From an uncultured bacterium (GTDB taxonomy: Bacteria > Verrucomicrobiota > Lentisphaeria > Victivallales > UBA1829), in assembly GCA_900548385.1 (NCBI GenBank), contig URKJ01000009.1:51226-115225 (forward strand): a DNA stretch of 64,000 nucleotides, given 5' to 3'. Positions within the stretch are counted from its first letter, which is position 1; every line of letters begins with the position of its first letter. Positions 36,680 through 46,253 of the stretch are shown piece after piece. The position numbers and the translations under genes were made by a program. The notes under the pieces were generated by a model, which worked only from the letters and a program-made list of their open reading frames with translations, was not told where the DNA came from and searched no databases.

Positions 36680-37510
36680 ATGATTTCCAAACAATTTTGC
36701 AGGAACAGCTTCAGCAGGCATCAATCCGTTCTTGAAAAACGCCGGGATGAAAACGGGACAGGCGCCGGAAGAACGCCTGTGGCTTCCGCGCGTCCCGGCT
36801 TCAGGCGCCATTTCCGTAAAAGATTTACCCTGCTTGAACTTCTCATTTGCGTCGCCCTGATTGCGATCCTCGTCAGTTTGCTGCTGCCCGCGTTGACAAA
36901 AGTCCGGCAGAAGGCAAGGAGCATAACCTGTGTCGGCAATTTGAAAACGATGAACCAGTTCGTTTCGCTGTATTCCCTGGATCATTCGGATATTATACCC
37001 GTGAGCGGTCTGGATGTGGAAAATTACATCGGAGCGCTGCAGAAAGGTTTGTATTTGCGCACGAGTGGGAAATATGTATCCATGTGTCCTGAAAGCGACC
37101 TGAGCATCGCCGACAAAAGTCCGGGAAAAACTGCGTTTATCCGGAATTACAGCTATGGAATCAACTATCTTGGAAGCTGGAGACACTCTGATCTGGGCGG
37201 GTCCATCAAGCAGGTCGTTTCTGAAAACGACGGTGACAGTGTTTTGAATTTCAAGCGTTTGCGTTTTCCCAGCCGTTTTGTTCTGCTGCTGGATACCAAA
37301 CGGAAAAACCTGCTGAACAACGGCCCCAAAGCAGTGTTTTTCGGCGGGGATGTTGGAACGTGGGGGGCGAATCCATGGATTATTCATACAGCGAACACCG
37401 TTGCTGCCGCATATGGAGACGGACATGCGCAGATGACTTCCGTAATCCAGCTGAAAGAACAGGTAAACAAGAGTGTCAAATGCGCCTTTTGGAATTCCGA
37501 CCCTCTATAA
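36680..37510 (+). CDS. Pseudopilin-like protein with unusually long leader
   Basis: 276 residues. An AGGAAGGG ribosome site supports the first ATG, which gives a 47-residue Arg-rich leader before the prepilin segment FTLLELLICVALIAILVSLLLPALTKVRQ. Typical prepilin leaders are 5-30 residues. The C-terminal signature is H-X10-DG (HTANTVAAAYGDG), one residue longer than usual. Follows the GH2-like gene, likely in one transcript. No in-frame Met lies closer to the helix, so the leader cannot be explained by a mis-chosen ATG. Confidence 0.84.
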   Translation: MISKQFCRNSFSRHQSVLEKRRDENGTGAGRTPVASARPGFRRHFRKRFTLLELLICVALIAILVSLLLPALTKVRQKARSITCVGNLKTMNQFVSLYSLDHSDIIPVSGLDVENYIGALQKGLYLRTSGKYVSMCPESDLSIADKSPGKTAFIRNYSYGINYLGSWRHSDLGGSIKQVVSENDGDSVLNFKRLRFPSRFVLLLDTKRKNLLNNGPKAVFFGGDVGTWGANPWIIHTANTVAAAYGDGHAQMTSVIQLKEQVNKSVKCAFWNSDPL

Positions 37511-37841
37511 ACAATGCCACGACTCCATTACAAAAACATCCGGAAAGCCGTCGGACTCCGGATGACGTGAAAGGTTCCGTACATTCCGGAGGAAAGCGCA
37601 TACGGTAAAACGGCGGTTTTCCGGGACCTTCCCCGTTCAGATTTCCGGATTGCAGAAATTACAATATCATCCGACAACCTGTCATATTTCTCTTTTGCAG
37701 GCGGCAAAGAATCCTGTAATGTCTGTATTGGCGTTTTCCCGCTACGATATTTCCGCCGGCATCCATACCGGTGCTGTCCAAGCAAGCAGTATCACGAAGC
37801 ACAAGTTTGTCTTCTCCATAGAGCCGGCAGAAATAGCAGCC
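37511..37841. other. Intergenic gap between convergent pseudopilin genes
   Basis: No convincing coding sequence; short frames on both strands lack family resemblance and ribosome sites. It separates the plus-strand pseudopilin at 36680 from the minus-strand one ending at 37842. It contains the terminator at 37531-37564. Confidence 0.6.
37531..37564 (-). terminator. Terminator of the GH-LacI-pseudopilin operon
   Basis: Stem CATCCGGA (37537-37544) with TCCGGATG (37557-37564). Read on the minus strand it is followed by TTTTTG. It lies about 280 bp past the stop of the leftward pseudopilin gene. It could also slow plus-strand transcripts. Confidence 0.55.
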
Positions 37842-38570
37842 TCACATTTCCCAGTAGTATTTCTGAACTTTGTCTCCACTGTAGGAGTTGTTGGTGTTGT
37901 AGTTGATTTTGGTCCACTGGAGAAGTTCGACGTGCCCATCGTAGAAATTCGCGTTGGTTCTTCCGTTGTGCCGGTACGCCGTTCCGCGTGTGGACGAGTT
38001 CCAGAAATCTTCACCGCCCTGTGCGAGAGCCTCTGCGTAGCGGGTCGGATAGTGGCTCAGCCCGTAAGCGATGGAGTGGACAGTCGCATCCATCATATTG
38101 AGCTTGTGCGACGACCCTTTGATCCGGGAAAGTTTGATACAGACATAACCGCTTGTTTTAGGAAGATGTTCATTGCGTCCGTAAACAGCGTTGATGAATC
38201 CGTAGGGATCGCTGGATTTCCGGATGGGGTCCGATTCCACACAGAGAACGCCGCGCGCGACATAACCGTAGCTGTATTCATTCGGCATGCGGGTGTTGTC
38301 CCATTTAATCCCGCCTGCATCGTAAAAAGCGGTGTTGGCACTCCAGATGTCTTTCCAGTTGGTTGCGTTGAAAAGAGGTGGAACGTAATCGTTGTAATCG
38401 CCCGCATAGAGGCTGGTTGCGGAACCGAACTGCTTCAGATTCCCGGAACAGCTGATGGTTCTTGCCTTGGCGCGCGCCGAGTTCAGCGCAGGGAGAAGTA
38501 TGCCTGTAAGGATGGCGATGATGGAAATTGTAATGAGGAGTTCTATAAGGGTGAAATGCCTGGTTTTCAT
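37842..38570 (-). CDS. Pseudopilin-like protein (H-X9-DG)
   Basis: 242 residues from the chosen start. Leader MKTRH then FTLIELLITISIIAILTGILLPALNSARAKAR; signature HNGRTNANFYDG near the end. Start taken at 38570 because AAAGGA precedes it and the leader matches its relatives. An alternative ATG at 38591 overlaps the LacI stop (ATGA) and adds seven residues, so coupled translation from there is also possible. Last gene of the glycosidase-LacI-pseudopilin operon. Confidence 0.87.
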   Translation of the reverse strand: MKTRHFTLIELLITISIIAILTGILLPALNSARAKARTISCSGNLKQFGSATSLYAGDYNDYVPPLFNATNWKDIWSANTAFYDAGGIKWDNTRMPNEYSYGYVARGVLCVESDPIRKSSDPYGFINAVYGRNEHLPKTSGYVCIKLSRIKGSSHKLNMMDATVHSIAYGLSHYPTRYAEALAQGGEDFWNSSTRGTAYRHNGRTNANFYDGHVELLQWTKINYNTNNSYSGDKVQKYYWEM

Positions 38571-38587
38571 GAGAAAAACATGTCCTT

Positions 38588-39622
38588 TCATTTTGCGGTT
38601 TGCTTTTTGGGTTCAACAATACTGTGACGTTTCAGGAGACGTCCGCGAATGAGAACGGTCCGTTCCTCTTCCGGGAGCGTTTCATTCAAAAGACGGGAAA
38701 TCTGTCCGGCAGCACATTCTCCAAGCCTGGCGGCGGGAAGAGAAAAGGCCGCGATCGGCATCGGAAGCTGGCCGAGAGGGAAGTCGTCCGTCATGGAAAG
38801 CAGCGAAAGATCATCCGGGAGGCGGAGTCCCGCCTGAATTGCCGCAGTCATGATTCCGACGGCCCGGACATGGTCGTAACAGATGATTGCCGTCGGTTGA
38901 AACTCCTTCCGGATCCGGGCAAGATATTCGGTCGGATCCAGCAGATCCGCGAGAACCTCCGGCGGCCTCGGCAGTCCACGCGCGGCAAGTTCCTCATAAA
39001 AGTATTTTTCCCGGAGAATGCCCGAATAATGCTGATGGCGTGTTCCCGCGTCTCTGTGGGCGGCATAGAAAGCGATACGGGAGTGTCCTTTTTCGCAGAG
39101 GCAATCCAGCGCGGAGTGCATATGCCGCTGCTCGTCGATCCGCACCGAGGCTCCGCAGGGACAGCACATTCCGTTGATGACCGTGTAGGGAATCCCTGTT
39201 TCCTCCAGAAACGAGAGAAACGAAGGATCGCTGATGTCGAACAGAAGCGCTGCCGCAACGGGAAATGGGAGCGTATATGATCCTTTCTGATAAAGGGAGA
39301 CGTATTTCCCGGTTTCCAGAAAACCTTTCTGGCGGATGCTCGAAATGAAGGCGGTTTTCGCCTGTCCGAGTATCGGCGAAAGGTCGTGAACCGGATCAAA
39401 AATCGCGATGAGTCTGGAATCCTTCGCCCGCATGATCCGCAGAAACGGGTTCGGCTGATAGTGGGAAGCAGCGGCAATGGCGCGGATGCGCTCCTCCAGA
39501 TCCTTGCGGACCGAGAATCCCTTCCGGCATCCGTTGAGAACCCGGCTCACGGTGGAAGGGGAACAGCCTGCTTCTTCGGCGATGCGTTTCAGGACGCCGG
39601 TCTGATGAACAGGACTTTTCAT
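38588..39622 (-). CDS. LacI family transcriptional regulator
   Basis: 344 residues. Helix-turn-helix VLKRIAEEAGCSPSTVSRVLNG with hinge HYQPNPFLRIMRAKDSR, then an effector domain (LIAIFDPVHDLSPILGQ; CLCEKGHSRIAFYAAHRDAGTRH; LRLPDDLSLLSMTDDFPLGQLPMPIAAF). The start overlaps the glycosidase stop (TGATG), which decides it over the longer frame from 39706. Encoded between the glycosidase and the pseudopilin. Probable binding sites are the two palindromes around the operon promoter at 42226-42303, implying autoregulation (inference). Confidence 0.92.
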   Translation of the reverse strand: MKSPVHQTGVLKRIAEEAGCSPSTVSRVLNGCRKGFSVRKDLEERIRAIAAASHYQPNPFLRIMRAKDSRLIAIFDPVHDLSPILGQAKTAFISSIRQKGFLETGKYVSLYQKGSYTLPFPVAAALLFDISDPSFLSFLEETGIPYTVINGMCCPCGASVRIDEQRHMHSALDCLCEKGHSRIAFYAAHRDAGTRHQHYSGILREKYFYEELAARGLPRPPEVLADLLDPTEYLARIRKEFQPTAIICYDHVRAVGIMTAAIQAGLRLPDDLSLLSMTDDFPLGQLPMPIAAFSLPAARLGECAAGQISRLLNETLPEEERTVLIRGRLLKRHSIVEPKKQTAK

Positions 39623-42207
39623 CACTGGTTTTCTCCTTTGACGATTTCGTAGTGCATGGAACGGTGTGACGGATGAACATGGAAGGAGAGATGCCCGTCC
39701 TTCCATGCGGACGGCAGTTCGGCAGTCCGCTTTCCATTGGAATCAAGGGCGTAGACCGTGCGCGGCCCGTCGGTTTTGAAACGGATGGCAGCATCGGTTT
39801 TTGTACCGAGAACCGGAGGATTGCCCCACCATGGAGAACGGTTGAGGAGCGCATCACGCTCTTTGTTCCAGATAACCCCGGAGTTTTCGAAGCGCCCCGC
39901 AATCGTGAAGAGAATATCTCCGGATGCCGGAAGAGGACGTTCATCGCGGGAGACCAGAACTGCCGCGCCGAAATCGCCGGGGAATGGACGTACCCGGAGA
40001 CGGAGATCGCCGACATCCATCGTCCTTCCGCCAAAATGACCGCAGAGAACAATACACTGCGGAGCGACCGCTGTAAAGAAGGTTTTCTCTCCTTCGGTCC
40101 ATCCGCGCATCGGGCGGTCCGGTTCATCGGGAGCGGAGACGCATGCCTCAGCCCGACCGGGCGTTTTCAGCGCATCGGGAACGATTGTCATCCGGGAGTC
40201 AAGAAGACTGCGCCGAACTCCGGTCTCCGCCCACGCCCGGTCAAAGCGATTGCCGAACCAGCGCCACGGCTGCTCCGGAAGACGGAGTTCCACCGTTTTC
40301 GGAGCGGGTTCGAACATACCGCGACGGAAAATCAGCGCAGCAGCCGGAAAGAAACCGATCTTGCCGGGATGATTGGTCTGATCAAACATGTGGCTGATGC
40401 CGGCGGATTTTCCGCGGGTAAGGAAGGTCCCGTGGATGAAGAGCTGAAGCATGTCCCAGTCCTGCCGCAGAGCCACGCTGACCAGAAGCGGCATCATCTC
40501 AACCGCGTAGTCGTGCGGATAGGGATAATCGTGTTCGGAAATGGAAAAAGGCTTGGTGCTGATCCGGTATCGGCTGAACTGCTCCAGCGGACACCAGCCG
40601 CCGTGTACGATGCGGGGAATCTGTGACTGGTTGAGAATCTTCCAGCAACCCGGTTTGAACTCCCAGCTTCCTCCGGTGAATTCCGGATGCCCCCAGTAGG
40701 CATGGGCATCAACGTAATCCATCCGTTTTTCGCGGCGGAGTCCGGAGAGTCCGCCCCAGTCGATCTGCGTGTCGATCACCAGACTTTTTACGTTGAGATC
40801 CTTCCGCAGGTAGTCCAGCATCTCCTCCGCATAGCGGGTGTCAAGTTCGACCATGAACTCCAGTAAGTCAGCGCTCATGGCATCGTTCGGCGCAACGGGA
40901 AGCGGAATGCTGCCGGAGGAGAGACGGGCGGAGACCGGTTTCGTTCCAGGGAAAAGGCGGACGGCGGCGATTTCCACTTTCCGTGCATGTCCGACACCGA
41001 AAGAGATCCGGACGTGTCCGGGGTCCGCATTCTTTGCCTGGAAGCTGTAGCGCTGGTGTCTCCATTCGGAGGTCAGGGATAAGGAGGCTTCGAGTCCGCA
41101 GTTGTGCCAGTCGGGACGGTCCTGGGACAGAACGATACGGATCGGGTCGCCTTCGCCTCGCACGTCGAACTCCAGCGTGTAGGTTTTTCCGTTTTCAAGG
41201 GAGAGTCCGGAACGCTGAAACTGGATCTGCCAGTCCTGATTACTGCGCCGTGTTACGGTTGCCGAAACCGAGTCGGCGGTATTGCGGAAAACCTTCAATG
41301 CGTCCGGCTGTTCGAAGCCCCATCGGCCTTCCGGATTCAGGAGAGAGGCTCCGGGGAGACTGGCGTCCCGGTTCCAGGCGGCAAGAAGGGCTTTGTCGTT
41401 TTTGTATTTGCGGGAAAGGAAGTCATTCCAGAGGGCGGTCAGCTCCCGTTTGTAGGGAGCGGGAAGTGTGTCGATCCAGTTCAGATTTTCAAACAGAAGC
41501 GCACTTTCGTTGTTGAGTTCCACACTCAGAACGGCGGGATCTTCCGCCAGCGTTGTCTTCGTATAGGGATTTTGACGGGTCAGAAGGTTTTTCGCCCAGC
41601 GTTTCTGCGATTCGATCCATGCGCGGTTGAAGCGGTCAACCCGTTTTCCGGCGTTGTCGACGCCTTCCGGAAGATCATCCCCTTTCCGGAGAGTCCGGTT
41701 GACTTTCAGTCCCATCACAGTATAGATTCCCTCCTTTTTCAGACAGGCGAAGAAATAGTCCAGAGTATCAAGGTGTCTGGGATTGAAGTGCTCGGAGCCC
41801 GGCTGCTTGAAATCAATGAGAGTATCCCGGTCTCGATCGGAACCATCAAGATTGTGGAAACGGACCACGTTGACACCGGCTTTTGCAAGACGCCGCGCAG
41901 CCTTTTCTGCCGCAGCGTGATCCATTTCGAAAAGCGCATCACCGCCAATCCCGATTCCAATCAGACGGACACGTTTTCCTGTGGAGCTTTCGACAAAATG
42001 GGCGTCGCGAACGATCAGACGCCCGTTTTTTCCGGCAGGTTTTTCGTTGAGGAAAGAAACATCGGTTGCTGTCCCGGCGAGTGTGTCATCCCATTGCAAC
42101 GGGAACGGCTGGTAACCCTCCGGAACGGCATCCGTGTTCGCGGCTGTAAGCGGACTTCCGAGCAACAGCCCGCCGAGCGTGAGTGGAATAAAGAATTTTC
42201 GTGTCAT
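39622..42207 (-). CDS. Exported clan GH-A (GH5-like) glycoside hydrolase with inserted CBM-like domain
   Basis: 861 residues. Signal peptide MTRKFFIPLTLGGLLLGSPLTAA. Lead-in DVSFLNEKPAGKNGRLIV, then a TIM barrel beginning VRLIGIGIGGDALFEMDH. Acid/base Glu234 in SVELNNESALLFENL; nucleophile Glu558 in FSISEHDYPYP. Between them a beta-sandwich of CBM4/9 style (about 305-430; GKTYTLEFDVRGEGDP) interrupts the barrel. C-terminal beta-domains resemble those of the proteins at 42793 and 48397. First gene of the operon with LacI and pseudopilin. Promoter with flanking palindromes upstream. Substrate unknown. Confidence 0.8.
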   Translation of the reverse strand: MTRKFFIPLTLGGLLLGSPLTAANTDAVPEGYQPFPLQWDDTLAGTATDVSFLNEKPAGKNGRLIVRDAHFVESSTGKRVRLIGIGIGGDALFEMDHAAAEKAARRLAKAGVNVVRFHNLDGSDRDRDTLIDFKQPGSEHFNPRHLDTLDYFFACLKKEGIYTVMGLKVNRTLRKGDDLPEGVDNAGKRVDRFNRAWIESQKRWAKNLLTRQNPYTKTTLAEDPAVLSVELNNESALLFENLNWIDTLPAPYKRELTALWNDFLSRKYKNDKALLAAWNRDASLPGASLLNPEGRWGFEQPDALKVFRNTADSVSATVTRRSNQDWQIQFQRSGLSLENGKTYTLEFDVRGEGDPIRIVLSQDRPDWHNCGLEASLSLTSEWRHQRYSFQAKNADPGHVRISFGVGHARKVEIAAVRLFPGTKPVSARLSSGSIPLPVAPNDAMSADLLEFMVELDTRYAEEMLDYLRKDLNVKSLVIDTQIDWGGLSGLRREKRMDYVDAHAYWGHPEFTGGSWEFKPGCWKILNQSQIPRIVHGGWCPLEQFSRYRISTKPFSISEHDYPYPHDYAVEMMPLLVSVALRQDWDMLQLFIHGTFLTRGKSAGISHMFDQTNHPGKIGFFPAAALIFRRGMFEPAPKTVELRLPEQPWRWFGNRFDRAWAETGVRRSLLDSRMTIVPDALKTPGRAEACVSAPDEPDRPMRGWTEGEKTFFTAVAPQCIVLCGHFGGRTMDVGDLRLRVRPFPGDFGAAVLVSRDERPLPASGDILFTIAGRFENSGVIWNKERDALLNRSPWWGNPPVLGTKTDAAIRFKTDGPRTVYALDSNGKRTAELPSAWKDGHLSFHVHPSHRSMHYEIVKGENQ

Positions 42208-42225
42208 AAAATCTCGCTTTCTTAT

Positions 42226-42303
42226 TTTAGAAATTAATTGCTATATTAATTATACAACATGATGGAGAAAAAGTCAACCCCTGTTTAGCAATAAATTTCT
42301 AAA
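42226..42303. promoter_or_regulatory. Promoter flanked by two 20-bp operator-like palindromes
   Basis: Minus-strand promoter: -35 TTGACT (42277-42272) and -10 TATAAT (42254-42249), 17-bp spacer. It is flanked by two near-identical palindromes of the form TTTAGnAATnnATTnCTAAA, at 42226-42245 and 42284-42303, centres 58 bp apart. The pair is in inverted orientation with 18 of 19 core bases shared. Likely sites for the operon's own LacI-family repressor. Confidence 0.75.
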
Positions 42304-42792
42304 AAAATTAAATCGGACACGCCGGAGGAAAAATATTTGTGATTTTGACCGATAACGGTTCGGAATTTTCAAATTCAACAGTCAGGGCGTACAGGGAACA
42401 ATCAGAGATGAATTTAACTCAAGATTTGTTAAAGCAGCAAATACCACATGAACCTATTTTTGCGGCGTGCGTTTCGCATGTCCGAAAAACATCTCTTGCG
42501 TAACGCCATGGACTTTTATTGTCTTTTTTGTAATGGAAAACGCACGCAATACGCTCAAATTCTGACAAAATCATTGAAAAGAAACTGTCAAAAAGCTGTT
42601 TGTCATGCGAAACGCACGATTTTCTCTCCTTGATGTGCATTTGCTATTACAGCCATGCGTTTACTTTGTCAATTCGCCCCGGAAAAGTTTCCGGGGCTTT
42701 GCAAGAGTAAATGAACAGCTCTGCCGTTTTCTTTTACAAACTTGTATTTCCTTCTTGTAAGTTCCTCTCACCTTTTTTCGATCGAACAGAGA
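42304..42792. other. Intergenic gap with a long-range inverted repeat and a hairpin
   Basis: No supported gene; a 73-codon minus-strand frame (42419-42640) has no family resemblance. It contains a perfect 15-bp inverted repeat, CGTGCGTTTCGCATG at 42466-42480 and its complement at 42604-42618, with a third partial copy (AAAACGCACG, 42537-42546). A GC-rich hairpin follows at 42676-42697. Confidence 0.6.
42676..42697. terminator. GC-rich hairpin, possible terminator of the 42793-46242 gene
   Basis: Perfect 10-bp stem GCCCCGGAAA / TTTCCGGGGC with a 2-nt loop. Only CTTT follows on the plus strand and no T-run on the minus strand, so intrinsic termination is uncertain. It lies about 100 bp past the leftward glycosidase stop. 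Confidence 0.4.
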
Positions 42793-45700
42793 TCATTGTT
42801 CCGTCAATTCGAAAAAAACGGCGGGACAAAAAGATAATTTGGCTGTATCAACGGACAGGCTCCAACCCGTTTCAGTCCGTTCCAAGGGCAATTCCTCCCG
42901 CCGTTCGCCATTCAAACTCAAAGCGTAACAACGTAACTGCCGCGAATTATTTTTTATCCGAACAGTCATTTGACCGGTTTGCAGAAGAATCGGAGACTTC
43001 CCCGGAGACCGCATTATCTTTCCCCCGGCTTCCAGTTCCATCCCGCTGTTTGCCACCCGTGTCGCATATACCAGAATCATCCGTGCAGAATTTTCCAGAT
43101 TGAGATTATCTATTGAAGTAAGGCCGATCAGGGCATTTCGCGTATTTTTCTCAATATCCATATATCGGAGTTTGATACGCTTGTTTCCCTTCATGGCTAC
43201 GGCCTCGGTTCGCGGTGTGGATACGGAGATCCGTGTTTCTCCGGTTTCCAAAAGAATTTCTCCGGTTTCGCTTTCAAAAATCCCCAAAGCCGGATTCGTC
43301 CGGTTCCCCGACGGAAGAATACCTTTTTTCCGCAGTATCTTCGAGAATTCTGCAATCGAAAAATTTCCCGCGTTCCCATCACCGACTTGAGTAAACCAGT
43401 CATGCGCCACGACATCCGCACTTCCGGATGGCATCACGGATAAATCCGCTTCCGGTGCGGAGACGGTGCCGGGAAAGCATGCGACATCCTCATGGATCGT
43501 TCCGAATCCTGTCAGGAGAGCAATTTGAGTCTGCATGCCGGACATTGTCGCGTCTGCATTGTCACGTTGACGATAAAAGTTTCCGGAAACCCGCAGGGCA
43601 GTCCAATGTCTCGCGGATGTGACATCCTGTCTGCGGAAAAACATTGCCCCCAAAAATTCTCCAGCCCTCAAGACCGGGGAATTGCCGACAAAAAACGGTG
43701 TCGCTTCGCCGCTGAAACCGCGATCGGGAAGAGTCAGCAGAACCGGGTTTTCATGGATGGACAGCGCATTGAAATTCTGAAATGCCGCGTATGCCGCCAT
43801 GCATAACGGCTGCTCATACTGATATGGATTCCAAAAACAATGATTGTACTCTCCGACCAGAAACGGACGTCCGAGCAGACGACAGCCTGCCAGATAACGG
43901 AGCGTACCGGCTCGCCCCGTAATGGAACTTGCCTGTCCGACAAATGATCCGGGCGCTACCCAGTTGCTTGGATGAACATAGTAGGCGTGCTGGTCAACAG
44001 CCGGAAGCGTTTCCCATTGCGCCCGTCCTCCCGCGAATGTCGGCCGGGCATTGCATACGACCACGCCGCGGTAACCGATGCGTTTCATCGTTTCGATATA
44101 AAAACGATTGCATTCCATCACGCATTGACGGTAAAATTCTCCGAAATCACCAAGCAGCTCCGGGATATTGCGCGAATACGGATTCGGCACTGGTGCTTGT
44201 TCGATTCCTGTGCGCTGCAAAATTTCCGGCCATTTATTGCGCGGCAGTTTCTGATAGCGTTCATTCAGATAATTTCGCCAATGCCTGTAGAACAGCCGGG
44301 ATGCTTCCGGATAGTTTTTCAGTACATTTTCCATCCGGGAGAAGCCGAGATCCTGTTCATTGTAAAACTCCACCACGGCAACTGCCGGATCATCTTTCCA
44401 TGCCATCCCGGTATAGGGATTTATGTGATTCAGGATCAGTTCTGCCGACCGGCGGAAGCGTTCGCGTTCCTCCTTCCGGCCGAGGTACATCATCAATTTA
44501 TGCATATCGCGTTCGTTGAATACCCGTGCATATTCCGGAGGGGCGGAATAGAGACCGAATGTAAAGAGCGATAACTGAAGATAAATGCCGTGCTTTTTCA
44601 ATTCCGCCAGAATTCTGTCGAACCGGTCAAGCATCCTCGGATTGGGTTCGAGATCTTTTTTTGCTCCGCGCATGATCCATTCGTCGAATCCGTTCATACG
44701 GAAAAGATTGTATCCCTGATTTGCCGCAGCTTCCGCCAACGGACCGACAAGCTTCTGAAATTTCTCCTCCGGCACATTGGGCCCCCAGACTTCCGGCGGT
44801 AAGCGTCCCGACATGCCCATCAGCCGGAATGGAGCGGGGTTCCGTTCGAAAGCGAAGTCTCCGGCGGGTGTGATAATCAGTCTGCCGTATTTCCCGGCGG
44901 GAGTATGGTTCAGGGCGGAAAGATCAAGAGCACTGCCTTTTTTTACTGCAACCGATCCGGTTTCGACTGCCCGGTATCCATTCCGACCCGGGAGAAATAC
45001 AAGCGGTTGAGATTTTTCCGGTTCGGAAGCGGAAAAGCCTTTCGCACGGGCTGCCCAATATGCTGCAATCAGGTTGAAATTGCTGCCGGGATATCCTTTG
45101 CCCCGGGGACCGAGAAGCTGGATCATGAGGCGAAGTTTTGTCTGAGCTTTCGGTGTAAGACTGTAACCGCCCGGGGTTTTCAGCAATCCGCAGATAATTT
45201 CGGAGGCTCCCCGGACATTTGTCCTGTCAATGTCGAAATGAGGAGCATGTTCAACGAATTCGGACACGATGGCGGCGGTTTTTTCGATTTTTTTCCGTTG
45301 TTCGGGAGTTGCGGCGGTTTTATGCAGCAGTTCCAAAGCATATCCCTGCTGAAGCACTACATAATGCGGGGAGCTCGACGGCTTTTTCTTTACATTTTCG
45401 GTCCATTGAACCATTCCTTCCAGAGAGCCGTCAAGATAACGGTCGCAAAGGTCCCGCCATTTTTTTTCTCCGGTGACATTTCCGGCTGCCGCATAAATCA
45501 TGGCAAGGCGAAGCGCCAGATACTTATGAACGGGATCGTACATTTTAGCAACGCCCCGGTCGTCCGGTACGCCATAGGCGAAAGAGAACGAATAGTTCCG
45601 TTCCGGTGTGATTTCCCTGTACATTTTTTCCGCAACGGCAGTCAGTATTGAGCGGATTTCCGCGCGTTCTTTTTCCGAAGACAGCGGCGAGTTGTAAAAA

Positions 45701-46242
45701 CGCCACATCCCATAGACGGCATTTGTGTATTGATCGCGGGAAGTTCCTGCAAAAATACTCTTTCCATCTTCGTGACAGACGCCGCGGGCAATGAATCCGG
45801 GTTCTCCATGGGCAAGGGCTGCCGAGCGAATGCCTTCCCATGCCATACGGGCCTGTTCTGCACATTCCGGGCTGCCGGTTGCCTGAAATTTATCGCACAT
45901 CGCTCCGAGCAGCGTTCCGGTGAAGAGAGAGCAGTCTTCCGCTCCCGCTCCGCCGCCGTGGAGATTGTAACCGACGGTATTCTCGTCCCCCTGCCGGTAG
46001 GGACGAGTCGGATAATCGCCCCGGCGGTACCGTTCAATGGAAATATAGCTGCCGGCCGGTGCAAGATCCTTTACCGGACGTCCGTAGAAAAGCCCTGTTT
46101 TTTCTGACCGGTAGGTTTGTATGCAGTAATCCCAGAGAAGATTCATTTGTTTCTCCAGCTGCATCCCGTTGAGAGCCACCTCCGCAACGGAAATCAGCGG
46201 GATTGCCGCAATCAAGGCAAATAATCTGCAACTCGTCTTCAT
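42793..46242 (-). CDS. Exported bifunctional-looking protein: (alpha/alpha)6-type domain plus clan GH-A glycosidase
   Basis: 1149 residues. Signal peptide MKTSCRLFALIAAIPLISVA. Residues ~20-425 look like an alpha/alpha toroid of six-hairpin glycosidases or polysaccharide lyases (HGGGAGAEDCSLFTGTLLGA; SRDQYTNAVYGMWRFYNSPL; KMYDPVHKYLALRLAMIYAA). From ~460, LDLSALNHTPAGKYGRLII leads into a TIM barrel (APFRLMGMSGRL) with acid/base Glu629 in VEFYNEQDLGFS and nucleophile Glu798 in FLVGEYNHCFW. C-terminal beta-domains follow. Start at 46242 fixed by AAAGGAG and the signal peptide. 11 bp after its pseudopilin. It may pair two activities on one glycan. Confidence 0.78.
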   Translation of the reverse strand: MKTSCRLFALIAAIPLISVAEVALNGMQLEKQMNLLWDYCIQTYRSEKTGLFYGRPVKDLAPAGSYISIERYRRGDYPTRPYRQGDENTVGYNLHGGGAGAEDCSLFTGTLLGAMCDKFQATGSPECAEQARMAWEGIRSAALAHGEPGFIARGVCHEDGKSIFAGTSRDQYTNAVYGMWRFYNSPLSSEKERAEIRSILTAVAEKMYREITPERNYSFSFAYGVPDDRGVAKMYDPVHKYLALRLAMIYAAAGNVTGEKKWRDLCDRYLDGSLEGMVQWTENVKKKPSSSPHYVVLQQGYALELLHKTAATPEQRKKIEKTAAIVSEFVEHAPHFDIDRTNVRGASEIICGLLKTPGGYSLTPKAQTKLRLMIQLLGPRGKGYPGSNFNLIAAYWAARAKGFSASEPEKSQPLVFLPGRNGYRAVETGSVAVKKGSALDLSALNHTPAGKYGRLIITPAGDFAFERNPAPFRLMGMSGRLPPEVWGPNVPEEKFQKLVGPLAEAAANQGYNLFRMNGFDEWIMRGAKKDLEPNPRMLDRFDRILAELKKHGIYLQLSLFTFGLYSAPPEYARVFNERDMHKLMMYLGRKEERERFRRSAELILNHINPYTGMAWKDDPAVAVVEFYNEQDLGFSRMENVLKNYPEASRLFYRHWRNYLNERYQKLPRNKWPEILQRTGIEQAPVPNPYSRNIPELLGDFGEFYRQCVMECNRFYIETMKRIGYRGVVVCNARPTFAGGRAQWETLPAVDQHAYYVHPSNWVAPGSFVGQASSITGRAGTLRYLAGCRLLGRPFLVGEYNHCFWNPYQYEQPLCMAAYAAFQNFNALSIHENPVLLTLPDRGFSGEATPFFVGNSPVLRAGEFLGAMFFRRQDVTSARHWTALRVSGNFYRQRDNADATMSGMQTQIALLTGFGTIHEDVACFPGTVSAPEADLSVMPSGSADVVAHDWFTQVGDGNAGNFSIAEFSKILRKKGILPSGNRTNPALGIFESETGEILLETGETRISVSTPRTEAVAMKGNKRIKLRYMDIEKNTRNALIGLTSIDNLNLENSARMILVYATRVANSGMELEAGGKIMRSPGKSPILLQTGQMTVRIKNNSRQLRCYALSLNGERREELPLERTETGWSLSVDTAKLSFCPAVFFELTEQ

Positions 46243-46253
46243 GGTCGACTCCT

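Noticed and set aside
42419..42640. 73-codon minus-strand frame in the gap before the two-domain glycosidase
   Set aside because: No ribosome site, no family resemblance, and it coincides with the inverted repeat element.
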